Positions 17,859 through 25,629 of a DNA stretch of 64,000 nt are shown piece by piece. The notes under the pieces are model-generated. The model was not told the origin of the DNA, made no database searches, and was given only the letters and a program-made list of their open reading frames with translations. Made by a program: the position numbers and the translations under genes. The stretch spans positions 2,294,001-2,358,000 of the forward strand of contig NZ_PYFT01000001.1 of assembly GCF_003023845.1 (NCBI RefSeq), written 5' to 3'. Within the stretch, counting starts at the first letter, position 1; the number at the start of each line of letters is the position of its first letter. Source of the stretch: Adhaeribacter arboris (GTDB taxonomy: Bacteria; Bacteroidota; Bacteroidia; Cytophagales; Hymenobacteraceae).

Positions 17859-18269
17859 ATGCTTTTTTTCACTCAAAACAATATTGAAATTGAATATCAC
17901 TCTGAAACCGGAATTATAGAAGTAAGATGGATTAAAATATTACAAGAAGAACACTTATGCACCATGTGGGAGGAAATTTTAAAATGTATTGCAAAATACA
18001 ATATAAACTATCTTCTTTTTGATGCGAGTCATCTGGATTATATTCCATTTTTACACCACGAACGAACAACTCTCATCTTTCAAACCGAACTACCCATTAC
18101 CCCTCTGAAAAAAATTGCCATTATCCTCTCCGAAAAGGTGCCGAATCTTTTAAAGATTGAAAACTTATTTCGGCGGTATACGCATCTCAATAGCCCAAAT
18201 TTAGAATTTAAATTATTCCATCATCATTACGAAGCCTTGGACTGGCTTCTGGAATTCACAAAGTATTAG
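17859..18269 (+). CDS. Hypothetical protein, possibly STAS/SpoIIAA-like fold
   Basis: A 136-residue protein started at the ATG at 17859 (MLFFTQNNIEIEYHSE). The frame is open upstream to a TTG at 17811 but those residues do not look like part of a domain. The pattern of beta strands followed by helices, IEVRWIKIL then INYLLFDASHLDYI and KIAIILSEKV, recalls small single-domain STAS-like proteins common in Cytophagales in which an aspartate lies after the central strand. No signal peptide or membrane segment. The fold assignment is an inference from pattern only; function is unknown. Confidence 0.6.
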   Translation: MLFFTQNNIEIEYHSETGIIEVRWIKILQEEHLCTMWEEILKCIAKYNINYLLFDASHLDYIPFLHHERTTLIFQTELPITPLKKIAIILSEKVPNLLKIENLFRRYTHLNSPNLEFKLFHHHYEALDWLLEFTKY

Positions 18270-18847
18270 TTAGTAAAATCTGATGCTAATGAAAGTTTAT
18301 GAATTGATGTGCGGCGTGGGGTGACTAAACTCTATCAATTCAGCGTAGAACTGGAGTTAATATTCTAAACTAACTTTGTTGAAGTACTTAGATTACAAGC
18401 TGATTTTTTGTCATTACTAACTGTTGAGCTGGTTCAAAAAACCAACTTATTGGTAAATCGATATTAAGGCTACTACCCATTCTGCCTTTTCCCTCGTTCA
18501 TTTTTGTTTCAATGTTAGCCTGATTGCGCCGTACTTTTATATCTGTCAGAAAATAGACGAAGCAGGTAAATCCAAAGAAATGACTCTATTTGGTTATGTA
18601 GGCCTTTACTCAAAATGGAATGCCCATCTAAATTATTTAAGCAGGTATTTATAACCATTACGTTAAATCTTCAATCATTTTGCCCTTACTTTTTTGATTT
18701 TTCCATTTAATTTCTTATAATCATTCTGATAATTAGTATAAATTTACTTTTCGCCTACAGAGTATAGTTTAATTCAAGGGCTTATAAACCTTCGATTTTT
18801 CATCTTTTCTGTAACACGACCCACATAAATAAAAAGTTAAATGCTCT
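18270..18847. other. Intergenic region upstream of the GH88 gene
   Basis: A 578-bp spacer without a recognisable gene. It contains one copy of a word (GTTGAAGTACTTA near 18379-18391) that recurs in two other spacers of this window. The rest is AT-rich and may include decayed sequence. Confidence 0.45.
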
Positions 18848-21187
18848 ATGAAATATAAAATTATTCTGCTAGGTATTCTTTTCCTCTCCACTCTATCTCT
18901 TCGGGCCCAGGTAGATGTAGATAGTGCCTTTCGCCATTCCGCCAGCCAAACCAAAGTAATGCTCCAGGAAATTAAAAAAGCCCTGACCACCAAATACCCG
19001 GAATTAGTGGTGCCTCGGACCCTACGCCCAAGTGGTGAACTTAAACTTATTCCCTCCCGCGATTGGACCAGCGGTTTCTTTCCGGGAAACTTGTGGTTTT
19101 TATACGAATATACCCAAGATCCACAATGGCTAGCCGAAGCCAAAAAGTTTACGGCCGAAATAGAAAATGAAAAATTGGATCTTACTTCTCACGATGTTGG
19201 CTTTAAAGTGTATAACAGTTTTGGCGCGGGCTACCGGCTGACTCAGGATACAGCTTATCGTTCCGTCATTATTCAGGGTGCTAAATCGTTAATTACGCGT
19301 TTTAATCCTAAAGTGGGTTGTATTCAATCTTGGAAAGCCTGGAACAAGTGGCATTATCCGGTTATTATTGATAATATGATGAACCTGGAACTACTTTTTG
19401 CCGCTACCCGCTTAACCGGCGACTCTACTTATTACCAAATTGCCATGAGCCACGCCGACACTACTATGAAGAATCATTTCCGGGCGGATTACAGTTCCTA
19501 TCACGTGATAGACTACGACCCCATAACCGGAAAAGTACGCAAGAAAAACACGCACCAAGGTTACAGCGATTCTTCGGCTTGGGCCCGGGGGCAATCCTGG
19601 GGTTTATATGGCTTTACTATGTGCTACCGCGAAACCAAAAAGCAAAGCTACTTAACGCACGCCGAGAATATAGCTTCCTTTCTTTTAAAAAATCCGCGTT
19701 TACCATCGGATATGGTGCCTTACTGGGACTATGATGCCCCGCTAATTCCTAATGAACCGCGTGATGCCTCGGCGGCGGCCGTAATGGCCTCTGCCTTGTA
19801 TGAACTTAGTACCTATAGCAAGAACAAAAAAATTTACCGGGCTGCCGCCGATAAAATAGTAAATAGTCTGGCTAGTTTGTATGCTTCGCCGGTGGGGCAA
19901 AACCGGGGTTTTATTTTATTGCACAGTACCGGCCATAAACCCGGTAATTCAGAAGTGGATGTACCTTTAATTTACGCGGATTATTATTACTTGGAAGCCT
20001 TGATACGCAAAAATGAAACAAACTTACCTCCCCGTTTAAATGCTATTAGTAACAAGTCCGTTATTAAAGGCCGAAAACTAAGATTTACCGTTTCCGCTAC
20101 CGATGGTAATCCGAATCAAATTCAAAACTATTCTTTAATTAATGCCCCGGCAGGAGCTAATATCAATTCCGCCACCGGTGTTTTCAACTGGACTCCCCAA
20201 CAAACCGGAACGTATACTTTCTTTGTAAAAACTACTGATAGCGGCTCGCCTGTTTTAACCAGTCAAAAGCGGGTAACGGTAACCGTTACCCCGGTGCCTT
20301 ACTTTTCTTTGCAGGTAACCGTTAACGGTTCCGGAACAGTTACCCAAGAGCCTTTACAAGATAGCTACGCTTATGGCACGAAGGTGGCTTTAGCGGCCAT
20401 TCCCGCGGAAGGTTATACATTTAACGGCTGGAGCGGGGACGTAAATAGTAAAAATCCAACCTTGCCTTTGGTCATGACGGGCGATAAGCAAGTTACCGCC
20501 AATTTTGTTTTACAAACCACCCAAGACCTTGTTAAATTAAATCTCATTAACACTGAAAACAAGGAAATAATAACTACTCTCACGGAAGGCATGGTCTTAA
20601 ACGTAGCTGCTTTGCCTACAAAAAATTTAAACATTGAGGCTGTAATAAATCCATCCACCGTAAAGAGCGTTACTTTTGAGCTTTCCGGCGAGGAAAGCCA
20701 TACCTTAACCGAGTCGAAAGCCCCTTACTTGTTGTTCGGCGATGCGGAGGGTAAACCCAACGCCTGGACTCCGGCCGAAGGAAAATACACTTTAAAAGCT
20801 ACTCCCTATTCCGAAGCCAACGGGAAAGGTCCAGCCGGAGAATCAATGACTCTTCATTTTTCGGTAATTAATAAGTCATTAACCGATTCCGAAAGGCAGG
20901 CAACCCTTAGAGAGCAGCTAACTAATAGTACGTTACATGTAAAAGCGTATCCTAATCCTACTCACGATGGTCATTTAACGGTTTCTTTACCAACTAAATT
21001 ACAGGGTAATTTTTCTTATATTCTATTTTCGGCGGTGGGAAGCAAATTAACCAGCGGTGAAATCAACGCTACCCAATCTACTAGGGCAAAGTTCGATTTT
21101 TCCCGCCAAATGTCGGCCGCAGGTATTTATTATTTACGCTTAGAGAATGCTACCTCTAAAGAGTGGGTTAAATTGATTAAGTATTAG
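18848..21187 (+). CDS. Secreted GH88-type unsaturated glucuronyl hydrolase with T9SS tail
   Basis: A 779-residue multidomain secreted enzyme. A signal peptide (ending near LSLRAQ) is followed by a GH88 (alpha/alpha)6 domain to about residue 380, with the two aspartates expected to act in hydration of the unsaturated uronic acid, D116 (TSHDVGFK) and D175 (VIIDNMMNL), and the segment HQGYSDSSAWARGQSWG. Next come an Ig-like domain (about 395-485), a bacterial repeat with YTFNGWSGD (about 486-555), an unassigned beta-rich region and a type IX secretion C-terminal domain (AYPNPTHDG to KLIKY). It likely removes 4,5-unsaturated uronates left by polysaccharide lyases and is exported by T9SS. No lyase is adjacent. 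Confidence 0.88.
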   Translation: MKYKIILLGILFLSTLSLRAQVDVDSAFRHSASQTKVMLQEIKKALTTKYPELVVPRTLRPSGELKLIPSRDWTSGFFPGNLWFLYEYTQDPQWLAEAKKFTAEIENEKLDLTSHDVGFKVYNSFGAGYRLTQDTAYRSVIIQGAKSLITRFNPKVGCIQSWKAWNKWHYPVIIDNMMNLELLFAATRLTGDSTYYQIAMSHADTTMKNHFRADYSSYHVIDYDPITGKVRKKNTHQGYSDSSAWARGQSWGLYGFTMCYRETKKQSYLTHAENIASFLLKNPRLPSDMVPYWDYDAPLIPNEPRDASAAAVMASALYELSTYSKNKKIYRAAADKIVNSLASLYASPVGQNRGFILLHSTGHKPGNSEVDVPLIYADYYYLEALIRKNETNLPPRLNAISNKSVIKGRKLRFTVSATDGNPNQIQNYSLINAPAGANINSATGVFNWTPQQTGTYTFFVKTTDSGSPVLTSQKRVTVTVTPVPYFSLQVTVNGSGTVTQEPLQDSYAYGTKVALAAIPAEGYTFNGWSGDVNSKNPTLPLVMTGDKQVTANFVLQTTQDLVKLNLINTENKEIITTLTEGMVLNVAALPTKNLNIEAVINPSTVKSVTFELSGEESHTLTESKAPYLLFGDAEGKPNAWTPAEGKYTLKATPYSEANGKGPAGESMTLHFSVINKSLTDSERQATLREQLTNSTLHVKAYPNPTHDGHLTVSLPTKLQGNFSYILFSAVGSKLTSGEINATQSTRAKFDFSRQMSAAGIYYLRLENATSKEWVKLIKY

Positions 21188-21216
21188 ACAGATTAAAATG
21201 AATCGATAATAATTCA

Positions 21217-21257
21217 GGTAGCTATCTTGTAGCTACCCGATTGTTTAATTCTTTTTA
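21217..21257 (+). terminator. Probable terminator after the GH88 gene
   Basis: GGTAGCTA (21217-21224) pairs with TAGCTACC (21230-21237) around a 5-base loop, followed by a T-rich run (TTGTTTAATTCTTTTT). It separates the hydrolase gene from the ECF sigma gene. Confidence 0.5.
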
Positions 21258-21391
21258 TCAGCCGTGCTCTCGGTTTATAGTAACTCAAAAGCGTATTAGG
21301 TATTTTGTAGGATAATTTCAATTTAATTTTGCCTGAGTTTTCTGCTTTCCTAAGGAAATAGAATACTTTTGTATTGTATTAACCTTGCTTG

Positions 21392-21973
21392 ATGGTTGCA
21401 GAAAAATCCGGCGGTAAAATCATATCCCTTTATCCTTCCCTTTCGCCCGAAGAGAAGGTGGAATGGCTATTCCGGAAATATTACGCCAGTTTATGCCGAA
21501 GCTTGTACCGCACCTTACGCGATGCCAACTTTGCCGAAGATATTGTGCAGGAAGTTTTCCTGAAAGTTTGGGAAATGCGCGAAAGCTTACAAATGGACGA
21601 AGCCATTCAGGCCTACTTATATCGTTCCTGCTATAATACAGCGCTCAATTTTTTAAAAACCCAAAAGCCAAAAACGGATATTGATACCATCGGCGAAATA
21701 GTACCGGGCAGCGACTCAGCGGAGAAACACGTTAATTTTCTTGAAACCGAAACTCAGGTTTTACAAGCCATTGATAGCCTTCCTCCTAAAACCAAGCTGG
21801 TATTTTCGATGAGCCGTTTTGAGGAATTGAGCTACAAAGAAATAGCCGACCGGCTGGATATTTCCCTGAAATCCGTGGAAAAACACATGGGCATTGCCTT
21901 GCAGCGTCTGCGCGAAAACCTGAAAGAATACCTCGTCGGGCTGCTTTCATTTATCCTTTCCGATTTTTTTTAA
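21392..21973 (+). CDS. FecI-type ECF RNA polymerase sigma factor
   Basis: A 193-residue sigma-70 family ECF factor. Region 2 runs through YYASLCRSLYRTLRDANFAE and DIVQEVFLKVWEMRE; region 4 is the C-terminal HTH with SYKEIADRLDISLKSVEKHM. The start at ATG 21392 is preferred over the TTG directly before it. A TACTTTTG box at 21364-21371 fits the housekeeping -7 consensus, so basal expression is likely from there. It is followed by a GIN gene, a FecR gene, an STN protein gene and a TonB receptor gene, which together form a cell-surface signalling circuit in which FecR controls this sigma factor. Confidence 0.93.
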   Translation: MVAEKSGGKIISLYPSLSPEEKVEWLFRKYYASLCRSLYRTLRDANFAEDIVQEVFLKVWEMRESLQMDEAIQAYLYRSCYNTALNFLKTQKPKTDIDTIGEIVPGSDSAEKHVNFLETETQVLQAIDSLPPKTKLVFSMSRFEELSYKEIADRLDISLKSVEKHMGIALQRLRENLKEYLVGLLSFILSDFF

Positions 21974-21990
21974 TTTTTTTTCAAATACGA

Positions 21991-22022
21991 GGTAGGGTAA
22001 GGACTACTTTAATTGTTTTATA
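21991..22022 (+). promoter_or_regulatory. Putative ECF-dependent promoter P1 (upstream of GIN gene)
   Basis: GGTAGGGTAAG (21991-22001) and GTTTTATA (22015-22022) occur with a start-to-start distance of 24 bp. The same pair with the same distance occurs at 22863-22894 before fecR. The location right after the sigma gene is where autoregulated FecI-type promoters are often found in Bacteroidota. Function is inferred from the repeated, phased pattern. Confidence 0.6.
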
Positions 22023-22092
22023 GACGAAGACCCGAGGCGCCCTTCTTCCTTTAAACAATTTTTTCTTAAAACAATCCTTAACTCTTACTTAA

Positions 22093-22824
22093 ATGAAATC
22101 TTATTTAGTTAAAAAATTAAACCTAACTTTTTTAGGCGTTGCCACTCTGTTTTTAATAACTTCTTGCGAAGATGAGTTTTTGCGCGGCCACGGCGATGTT
22201 GTTTCCCGTAACCGTCCGGTAGGTACGTTTAATGCCGTAAGTGCCGGAGGCGAATTCGAAATTTTCTTAACCCAAGGGCCCACTAAAGATGTATTACTCG
22301 AAGGTCAGGAAAATGTATTATCGGAATTATCTACCGAAGTCCGGAACAACAAGCTGATTATTAAATACGACAAGAAACACGTGAAAACCAGTAAACCGGT
22401 GCGCATTTACATTACTACGCCCGAGTTAACCGAAGTTTCCGTTTCCGGCGCTAACTCCGTCAGAAGTTTAACCGACTGGCAGGTAGATGATTTTGATTTA
22501 GAAGCTTCCGGCAACACCGATATTCATTTAACCTTAAAAGGAGCCCAAACCATTGATACAGAATTATCCGGTTCGGCAGATATAGAACTGAACGGCGATG
22601 CTGTTTACCACGACATTGATATTTCGGGTTCCGGAAATGTAAAAGCTTTTGACTTGATTACCAAAGAGGCGGATATTGAGGTGAGCGGCTCCGGCAAATG
22701 CGAAGTAACGGTAAGCGACCGTTTAAAAGCTATCCTCAGCGGCTCCGGCCGGGTGCGTTATAAAGGCAATCCTAGCGTGAGTACTAAAATATCCGGCAGT
22801 GGCAGTGTAAATCAAGTTGATTAA
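22093..22824 (+). CDS. GIN-domain (DUF2807) lipoprotein
   Basis: A 243-residue protein with a lipoprotein signal (LITSC, lipidated C25) and a GIN/DUF2807 right-handed beta-helix domain. The repeated pattern of short strands with ASG, SGSAD, SGSGN and SGSGK turns is characteristic, starting with the family opening VGTFNAVSAGGEFEIFLTQG. GIN proteins are common periplasmic or surface proteins in Bacteroidota with no defined activity; adhesion or binding roles are suggested. Unusually it lies between the ECF sigma and FecR genes, with a promoter-like element on each side, so it is probably a target of the sigma factor. Confidence 0.9.
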   Translation: MKSYLVKKLNLTFLGVATLFLITSCEDEFLRGHGDVVSRNRPVGTFNAVSAGGEFEIFLTQGPTKDVLLEGQENVLSELSTEVRNNKLIIKYDKKHVKTSKPVRIYITTPELTEVSVSGANSVRSLTDWQVDDFDLEASGNTDIHLTLKGAQTIDTELSGSADIELNGDAVYHDIDISGSGNVKAFDLITKEADIEVSGSGKCEVTVSDRLKAILSGSGRVRYKGNPSVSTKISGSGSVNQVD

Positions 22825-22862
22825 TAAATTTTCGTAACTTTTAAAATAAAATTTACCTTTAG

Positions 22863-22894
22863 GGTAGGGTAAGAATTGTTTTAACTGTTATATA
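22863..22894 (+). promoter_or_regulatory. Putative ECF-dependent promoter P2 (upstream of fecR)
   Basis: GGTAGGGTAAG (22863-22873) and GTTATATA (22887-22894), start-to-start distance 24 bp, identical to P1. The -10-like part ends 5 bp before the ATG of fecR, so a transcript starting at the usual distance would have almost no leader. Confidence 0.6.
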
Positions 22895-22899
22895 AGTAC

Positions 22900-23895
22900 A
22901 TGAATGAAAACCGGCCTACATTCTGGGAACACCTGGCCCGGGAAGTCAGTGGAAATGCTTCGGAAGAATCGAAAGACTGGGCGCAGCAGCAACCAGACCA
23001 GGAAATTAAGGAAGCAAGAAAACAGGCCGAACGGGTATGGCAAAGTACGTCCTTACCGGTAGACTCGTACGAACCGGATGTAGAGCGCGGCTGGCAACGG
23101 TTTCAGTTAAAAGTGCAAGCCCGGCAAATGCCGCTCACTCCGGTAAAGAAAAGTAAAACGGGCACCATACGATGGGCAGTGGCGGCTACTATTTCTTTGT
23201 TATTGGTAGCCGGAGCTTACTTTCTTACTCGCCCCACGCAACCCGCTTGGACGGAAGTAAAAACGGCAGCAAATGAAACCAAAACCATTCGGCTTGCGGA
23301 TGGTAGTACCGTAGCCTTAAACCAGAAAAGCGTATTTTCTTACCCTACCAATTTTCAGAAGGAAAATCGGATTGTGAAATTAACGGGAGAAGCATTTTTT
23401 GAAGTGGCAAAAGCCGAAGGCAAGCGCTTCACGATTTTCGCCGAAGGCACCAAAACGGAAGTAATTGGAACGTCTTTTAATTTAAGAGCTTACGCCCACG
23501 AACCCGTGAAAGTGCAGGTAGTTACCGGCAAAGTAGCGTTTGCTCGCACCGAAACCGACGATGCCGTATTTCTAGTACCCGGGCAGGAAGGCGTAATAGG
23601 TGAAAAAACTCCGATAGCCCAAAAGCAAACAATCCAAAATGAAAATTTTAGAAGTTGGAGAACCAAGAATTTAACTTTTAGCAATACCCAACTGGACCAG
23701 TTAACGGCCGAACTGGAAAGTTACTTTAACATAAAAATTACCATTCAAAACAATGCCTTGCGCCAATGCCGGTTTACCACTTCTTTCCGGAATCCGGACC
23801 TGAAAGAAGTATTAGATATCCTGGCGGTAACGGGCAACCTAACCATTACCCAAAAAGGAACCGAATATTTTATTACGGGTCCGGGGTGTAAATAA
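22900..23895 (+). CDS. FecR-family anti-sigma factor
   Basis: A 331-residue inner membrane regulator. The N-terminal cytoplasmic part (about 1-88) should hold the ECF sigma; a single span lies near TIRWAVAATISLLLVAGAYF (about 88-110); the periplasmic FecR domain includes NETKTIRLADGSTVALNQKS and GEAFFEVAK, and the C-terminus is the DUF4974 type (QCRFTTSFRNPDLKEVLDIL), which resembles an STN fold. It would sense the STN domain of the next gene product or another receptor. The ATG at 22900 is directly downstream of P2. Confidence 0.93.
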   Translation: MNENRPTFWEHLAREVSGNASEESKDWAQQQPDQEIKEARKQAERVWQSTSLPVDSYEPDVERGWQRFQLKVQARQMPLTPVKKSKTGTIRWAVAATISLLLVAGAYFLTRPTQPAWTEVKTAANETKTIRLADGSTVALNQKSVFSYPTNFQKENRIVKLTGEAFFEVAKAEGKRFTIFAEGTKTEVIGTSFNLRAYAHEPVKVQVVTGKVAFARTETDDAVFLVPGQEGVIGEKTPIAQKQTIQNENFRSWRTKNLTFSNTQLDQLTAELESYFNIKITIQNNALRQCRFTTSFRNPDLKEVLDILAVTGNLTITQKGTEYFITGPGCK

Positions 23896-23926
23896 AAAAT
23901 CTAGAAAATTTTAAATAATTTTAAGA

Positions 23927-25534
23927 ATGAAAACACGCAGTTTTTTCATAATGGCTTTGCTATGCCTGGTTTTTTCAGCCTGTCTGGCTCAGTCGCAACC
24001 GCTAAAAACCAAAATTTCTTTAAAAGTAAATAACGCCACCTTACCGCAGGTGCTGCAATCTATCCAGCAGAAATACGCTATTCGGTTTTCTTACCTCAAC
24101 AACGATTTACCGCCCAAAAACCGAGTTTCCGCTGAAATACAAGATAAAACCTTAGCCGAAGTACTGGATGTGCTGCTGGCTAATACCAACGTAGGTTACC
24201 TGGAAAAAAACGGCCAGGTAATTATTAAAAAAGGTTTACCGAAAAGTTTACCCAAAGCCTCCACCTTAAACAAACTTCCTCCGCCCACTTCCAGTACTCC
24301 AGCTAAGCCAACTCCAAGAACAACGCCCACTCCAGCTGAAGTTAAGCCAGAACCCACTCAGAAAAAGGTGGAAACCGTAGTCACTCCCCCAAGTACAAGT
24401 GCAGCAGAAGAGCCTGCTTCCGTTCCGGATACTCTGGCTACTCAAAGTGTTTCGGATACAAGTGCGGCCCGTACTTCTATTACTATTAAAAGGGTAAAAA
24501 CCATTGCTTTTGATGAAGATTCGCTGGAAATCAAACCGTATCATCTGGGAATTATCTACCCATTAAGCACCAACGGAACACGGGCGAACGAGTATGTCAA
24601 TCGGGTATCGGCGCACTTACTCGTGGGTACGGCCGCCGGCAACCAAGGTGCTGAATTTGCCGGAATAGGTAATATCGATAAAAAGTACGTGCGTGGTTTT
24701 CAGTTCGGCGGCTATTTCAATATAATCGGTAACCGCGATAAACTAACCCCAGTAACGGATAGCGTAATTAATCGGTACAGCTTACAAGGAGGTCAGTTTG
24801 CGGGCTTTCTGAACGTGGCCAGCGGTAACAGCAATGGGGTTCAGTTTGCCGGTTTCTTAAACGTAAGCCGTAATATTACCGGGGTGCAAGGTGCCGGTTT
24901 CATGAATATTGCCCGGGATGTAAAAGGCGCGCAATTATCTGGTTTTATCAACAAAGCCCGCTATGTAAGAGGTACGCAAATCGGATTTTTAAATTTTGCC
25001 GATAGTATTAACGGTGTACCGGTCGGGTTTTTAAGTTTTGTAAAACACGGCGGTTACCATCACGCAGAGATTTACGTTGCTGATGATTTTAACGTGAATA
25101 TAACTTATAAAATAGGGGTCCCAAAATTCTATACGTTGTTTGCCTTAGGGGCGGAACTCGACGATAAAAAACGCTGGGGTTATGGGGCAGGCTTTGGCTC
25201 GGAATGGACGCTTTATAAACGTTTGCATTTAAACACGGATGTAGTATCGTATTATGTTATCGAAAAAAGTTACGAAAATTTTCCGGATGGCTTGTTTGAA
25301 GATTATGAGTTAAACATGCTGAACAAATTTAGGTTGCTAGGTACTGTACAATTGGCCAATCATTTATCTTTCTTTGGGGGTCCTACTTTTAACGTAATGG
25401 TATCGAAATACCAGGAACCCGGCGAATCGGAAGTGGGCTCAACTTTTCCCAAACACACCTTTTTTAATAAAACCGACTTCTTCGATACGAATGTAAAAAT
25501 GTGGATTGGCTTTAACGCCGGTATCCGTTTTTAG
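23927..25534 (+). CDS. STN-domain protein with repeat region (detached sensor domain)
   Basis: A 535-residue exported protein. After a signal peptide (about residues 1-21) comes an STN (secretin/TonB short N-terminal) domain at 28-101, with ATLPQVLQSIQQKYAIRFSY and LAEVLDVLLANTNVGYLEK. A Pro/Thr/Lys-rich linker spans 105-185. Residues 240-372 hold roughly 18-residue repeats built on QFAGFLNV or QGAGFMNI, like LA_2272-type surface repeats, and the C-terminal third is beta-rich. No plug or TonB barrel is present. STN domains normally signal from FecA-type receptors to FecR; here the domain is encoded on its own right after fecR. Probable role: periplasmic or outer membrane sensor in the ECF circuit. 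Confidence 0.85.
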   Translation: MKTRSFFIMALLCLVFSACLAQSQPLKTKISLKVNNATLPQVLQSIQQKYAIRFSYLNNDLPPKNRVSAEIQDKTLAEVLDVLLANTNVGYLEKNGQVIIKKGLPKSLPKASTLNKLPPPTSSTPAKPTPRTTPTPAEVKPEPTQKKVETVVTPPSTSAAEEPASVPDTLATQSVSDTSAARTSITIKRVKTIAFDEDSLEIKPYHLGIIYPLSTNGTRANEYVNRVSAHLLVGTAAGNQGAEFAGIGNIDKKYVRGFQFGGYFNIIGNRDKLTPVTDSVINRYSLQGGQFAGFLNVASGNSNGVQFAGFLNVSRNITGVQGAGFMNIARDVKGAQLSGFINKARYVRGTQIGFLNFADSINGVPVGFLSFVKHGGYHHAEIYVADDFNVNITYKIGVPKFYTLFALGAELDDKKRWGYGAGFGSEWTLYKRLHLNTDVVSYYVIEKSYENFPDGLFEDYELNMLNKFRLLGTVQLANHLSFFGGPTFNVMVSKYQEPGESEVGSTFPKHTFFNKTDFFDTNVKMWIGFNAGIRF

Positions 25535-25629
25535 AATTACCTACCCTCCTACTCTTCTTTCAATTTTGCTTCTATCCGTTTAAAACCGCTTTTTAGCAGT
25601 TATCAGAACCTTATTGTCTAAAAAATTCT

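Noticed and set aside
18769-19143. 124-codon minus-strand frame over the GH88 gene start
   Set aside because: It overlaps the signal peptide and start of a well-supported secreted enzyme, and shows no domain.
21328-21371. TTTG at 21328 paired with TACTTTTG at 21364 as a full promoter of the sigma gene
   Set aside because: The spacing of 32 bp is too long for a -33/-7 pair; only the -7 box is kept as weak support.
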